This document shows, piece after piece, positions 4,802 to 6,528 of a stretch of DNA of 6,528 bases. The stretch spans positions 1 through 6,528 of the forward strand of contig DTYU01000036.1 of NCBI GenBank assembly GCA_012961725.1, given 5' to 3'. The DNA is from Desulfotomaculum sp. GTDB taxonomy: Bacteria; Bacillota; Desulfotomaculia; Desulfotomaculales; Ammonificaceae. A program made the position numbers and the translations under genes. A model generated the notes under the pieces. It worked only from the letters and a program-made list of their open reading frames with translations. It was not told the origin of the DNA and did no database searches. Within the stretch, counting starts at the first letter, position 1. Every line of letters starts with the position of its first letter.

Positions 4802-5500
4802 ATGTACCCGCAAATTCCCGCCGATTTCCCAGGAGTCTTTTTCTTGGGAAATACACCTGAAGAGGAGGCAGCACGATACGCAGCCCTTTTCTGTGTTGAA
4901 AAACGACTAAACAGGCAGGGTTTTCACCGCATCGCCGGCGTGGACGAAGCCGGGAGGGGACCGCTGGCCGGACCGGTAGTGGCGGGGGCGGTCATCCTGC
5001 CCGAAGCGGTTTACCTTCCGGGTCTTGCCGATTCAAAGGTCTTGTCCCCCAAAAAGAGAGCCTGTCTCGCGGAGCAGATCTTTGCCACGGCCCTTACATG
5101 GTCAGTGGGGGTTGCTTCGGTGGCAGAGATCGACGCCCTCAATATACGCTGCGCCTCTTTCCTGGCGATGCACCGGGCGCTTGAGGCCCTCCGCTTCCAG
5201 CCCGAGTACGTGGTGGTGGACGGGAGTGCCATCCCGGACCTCCCTCTTCCCCAGACCGGCATAGTCCGCGGCGATGCACGGGTGGCCGCAGTGGCCGCAG
5301 CCTCCATCATCGCGAAAGTCACCCGCGACAGATTGATGGAGGATATCCACCGCGAGTTTCCGCAGTACGGTTTCTCCCGCCACAAAGGCTACCCTACCCG
5401 TGAGCACTTCGAGTCGCTTGCAAGGTTCGGCCCCACGCCGCACCACAGGCGGAGTTTCGGCCCCGTGAAGTCCCTGTTGAAGGAGCCTTTTATTAAATGA
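4802..5500 (+). CDS. rnhB: Ribonuclease HII
   Basis: A 232-residue type 2 RNase H that cuts RNA in RNA-DNA hybrids and at single ribonucleotides embedded in DNA. The DEDD site is complete: Asp48 and Glu49 in AGVDEAGRGPLAGPV, Asp140 in YVVVDG, and Asp158 in VRGDARV. Other family marks are LADSKVLSPKKR (75-86), AAASIIAKVTRDRLM (165-179), YGFSRHKGYPT (189-199) and HHRRSFGPVK (214-223). An N-terminal extension of about 40 residues precedes the catalytic core, as is common in Firmicutes. GGGAGGG (4787-4793) is 8 nt before the ATG. The 62-nt gap after rbgA holds no evident terminator. The stop overlaps the yraN start by 4 bases (ATGA), indicating translational coupling. Confidence 0.97.
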   Translation: MYPQIPADFPGVFFLGNTPEEEAARYAALFCVEKRLNRQGFHRIAGVDEAGRGPLAGPVVAGAVILPEAVYLPGLADSKVLSPKKRACLAEQIFATALTWSVGVASVAEIDALNIRCASFLAMHRALEALRFQPEYVVVDGSAIPDLPLPQTGIVRGDARVAAVAAASIIAKVTRDRLMEDIHREFPQYGFSRHKGYPTREHFESLARFGPTPHHRRSFGPVKSLLKEPFIK

Positions 5501-5862
5501 TGAAAGACCGGAAAAGGCTCGGGGAGACGGCCGAGGCGTTTGCCGCAAACCACCTGAAGGCCAAAGGATATAAGATATTAGCGCAGAACTACCGCTGCCG
5601 CCACGGCGAAATAGACATCATCGCCCTCGACAACCGGACGCTTGTCTTTATAGAGGTCAGGGCCAGGGGCTCGATGGATTTCGGGTTGCCACAGGAGAGC
5701 GTCGGCTACCGGAAGCAAAGGAAACTGCGGGAGGTGGCCCGCTATTACTTGGCGACCGAAAGGGGAAAAGGAGGCATTTGCCGCTTCGACGTGGTGGCTG
5801 TTCAATACGATTCCGAAAATCAGCGGGTGCGGAAAATTGAGCATATCGAAAACGCGTTTTAA
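5497..5862 (+). CDS. yraN: YraN / UPF0102 family nuclease-like protein
   Basis: A 121-residue protein of UPF0102 (YraN), a small restriction-endonuclease-like fold linked in the literature to DNA repair or processing, with no settled role. Family signature: LGETAEAFAANHL (8-20), GYKILAQNYRCRHGEIDII (24-42; Glu38 and Asp40), FIEVRAR (51-57; Glu53, with Arg where many relatives have Lys in EVK) and KQRKL (73-77). These are the E-D-ExK-like residues expected of the nuclease fold. Length is typical. Start ATG 5497 overlaps the rnhB stop; AAGGAG (5480-5485) lies 11 nt upstream. The next codon but one, ATG 5500, is an equally possible start. It is the last gene of the lepB run and faces comM tail to tail. 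Confidence 0.92.
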   Translation: MMKDRKRLGETAEAFAANHLKAKGYKILAQNYRCRHGEIDIIALDNRTLVFIEVRARGSMDFGLPQESVGYRKQRKLREVARYYLATERGKGGICRFDVVAVQYDSENQRVRKIEHIENAF

Positions 5863-5983
5863 CGCTCGCAAATCCGCTCCTTGTGGCCTATCCAAGCAAA
5901 CCAGGGGTTTCTTCAAAGGAAGTCCTCCATGGGAACGTTCATTCCCTCCACAAATGATGAAAATTAATAATTTAGTATTGTGT

Positions 5984-6031
5984 CCCCGAAATTTTCCCCG
6001 AAATTCTCGAAATTTTGAAACTATTTTCGAG
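5984..6031. repeat. CGAAATT repeat cluster in the yraN-comM gap
   Basis: CGAAATT occurs three times in 28 bases (5987-5993, 5999-6005, 6008-6014); the first two copies share the longer CCCCGAAATT. The last copy also forms a 7-bp inverted repeat, CTCGAAA (6006-6012) with TTTCGAG (6025-6031), around a 12-nt loop. A second small inverted repeat, AAATT-AAT-AATTT, precedes it at 5960-5972. The surrounding 174-base gap between the two convergent genes is markedly AT-rich compared with the genes. It may end transcription of one or both genes, but there is no classic stem plus T-run, so I leave the role open. Confidence 0.4.
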
Positions 6032-6036
6032 GAGCT

Positions 6037-6528
6037 TTAGTACCCCTTCTCCCGCTCCCGGTACTGCAGGGCCTCGGCGATATGGGCGGTGTCTATCACC
6101 TCTGCCCCCTCGAGGTCGGCGATGGTCCGCGCAACTTTGAGTGTTCTGTCGTGGGCGCGGGCGCTCAAGGCAAGCTGGCGGAAGGCGGCCTGGAGCATAC
6201 GCCCCGCTTCGCGGGTCAAGGTGCAGTGGCTCCTGACCTGCGAGCCGCTCATGGCCGCGTTGCAAGTGACTTTCGACCTCTTGAACCGTTCCCGCTGAAT
6301 CAGCCGCGCTGCTTCCACCCGCGACCGGACTACCGCCGACTTCTCGCCCGCCGCCCGGTCCGTGAGCTCCTGAAACTCCACCCGCGGAACCGTGATGTCG
6401 AGGTCGATCCTGTCAAGGAGCGGGCCGGACAGCCGGCTCCGGTAACGCTGTATCTGGCTCGGCGAACAGGTGCATTCCTTCTCTTGATCGCCGTAAAAGC
6501 CGCACGGGCACGGGTTGCACGCGGCGAC
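6037..6528 (-). CDS. comM: ComM / YifB family AAA+ protein, C-terminal part (runs off window)
   Basis: An open frame from the right edge (no start in the window) to a TAA at 6037-6039 gives the last 163 residues of a Mg-chelatase-like AAA+ ATPase of the ComM/YifB family. These proteins act as hexameric helicases in branch migration during natural transformation and recombination. Visible parts are the cysteine-rich insert NPCPCG...CTC (Cys4, 7, 9, 19 and 21 of the fragment), typical of the family and probably zinc-binding; IQRYRSRLSGPLLDRIDL (25-42); and the C-terminal Mg-chelatase helical domain with NAAMSGSQV, ARAHDRTLKVARTIADL and the ending IAEALQYR. The N-terminal Lon-like and P-loop domains lie outside. 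It converges on yraN. Assignment is firm; whether the whole gene is intact cannot be seen. Confidence 0.95.
   Translation of the reverse strand, partial: VAACNPCPCGFYGDQEKECTCSPSQIQRYRSRLSGPLLDRIDLDITVPRVEFQELTDRAAGEKSAVVRSRVEAARLIQRERFKRSKVTCNAAMSGSQVRSHCTLTREAGRMLQAAFRQLALSARAHDRTLKVARTIADLEGAEVIDTAHIAEALQYREREKGY

Noticed and set aside
5931..5946. GGGAA/TTCCC hairpin after yraN considered as terminator
   Set aside because: The stem is only 5 bp and no T-run follows.

Overview
The window reads as chromosomal DNA from a Gram-positive, probably anaerobic and possibly thermophilic Firmicute of the Clostridia/Peptococcaceae-Moorella type. The evidence is the block rplS - lepB - rbgA (ylqF) - rnhB - yraN next to comM, an arrangement typical of that group; RbgA; strong AGGAGG-like ribosome binding sites; a moderately GC-rich base composition; and basic, compact proteins. 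The organism assignment is an inference from gene order and protein style, not from a search.

Layout: (1) 101-880, minus strand, a TrmI-type tRNA m1A58 methyltransferase, followed on its own 3' side (1-100) by an AT-rich stretch holding a short CTCTGTGG-type repeat. (2) 881-1154, a divergent intergenic region packed with small symmetrical elements, a good sigma-A promoter (TTGCGG-17-TATAAT) and a leader in which the Shine-Dalgarno of the next gene can pair with its own upstream sequence. (3) 1155-2758, a tight plus-strand operon of an unrecognised 121-residue beta-rich protein, a MOSC-domain protein without the family's usual cysteine, and a DUF72 (YecE-like) TIM-barrel protein. (4) 2791-3279, rplS (ribosomal protein L19) with its own promoter, a short possible L19 leader and a clear intrinsic terminator. 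(5) 3365-5862, lepB (signal peptidase I), rbgA (50S assembly GTPase), rnhB (RNase HII) and yraN (UPF0102 nuclease-like), closely spaced and probably co-transcribed. (6) 5863-6036, a convergent intergenic gap with a small AT-rich repeat cluster. (7) 6037 to the right edge, minus strand, the C-terminal 163 residues of ComM/YifB, with the gene continuing outside the window.

Functionally most of the window is housekeeping: tRNA modification, 50S assembly (L19 and RbgA), protein export (LepB), RNA/DNA hybrid removal (RnhB), and DNA-processing or recombination functions (YraN, ComM). The part least explained is the 121 aa - MOSC - DUF72 operon. It sits where many Firmicutes carry rpsP-rimM-trmD ahead of rplS, and has its own strong promoter and a potentially switchable leader. 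I see no CRISPR array, insertion sequence, phage gene, tRNA or rRNA here, and no clear evidence for a wholly new system.
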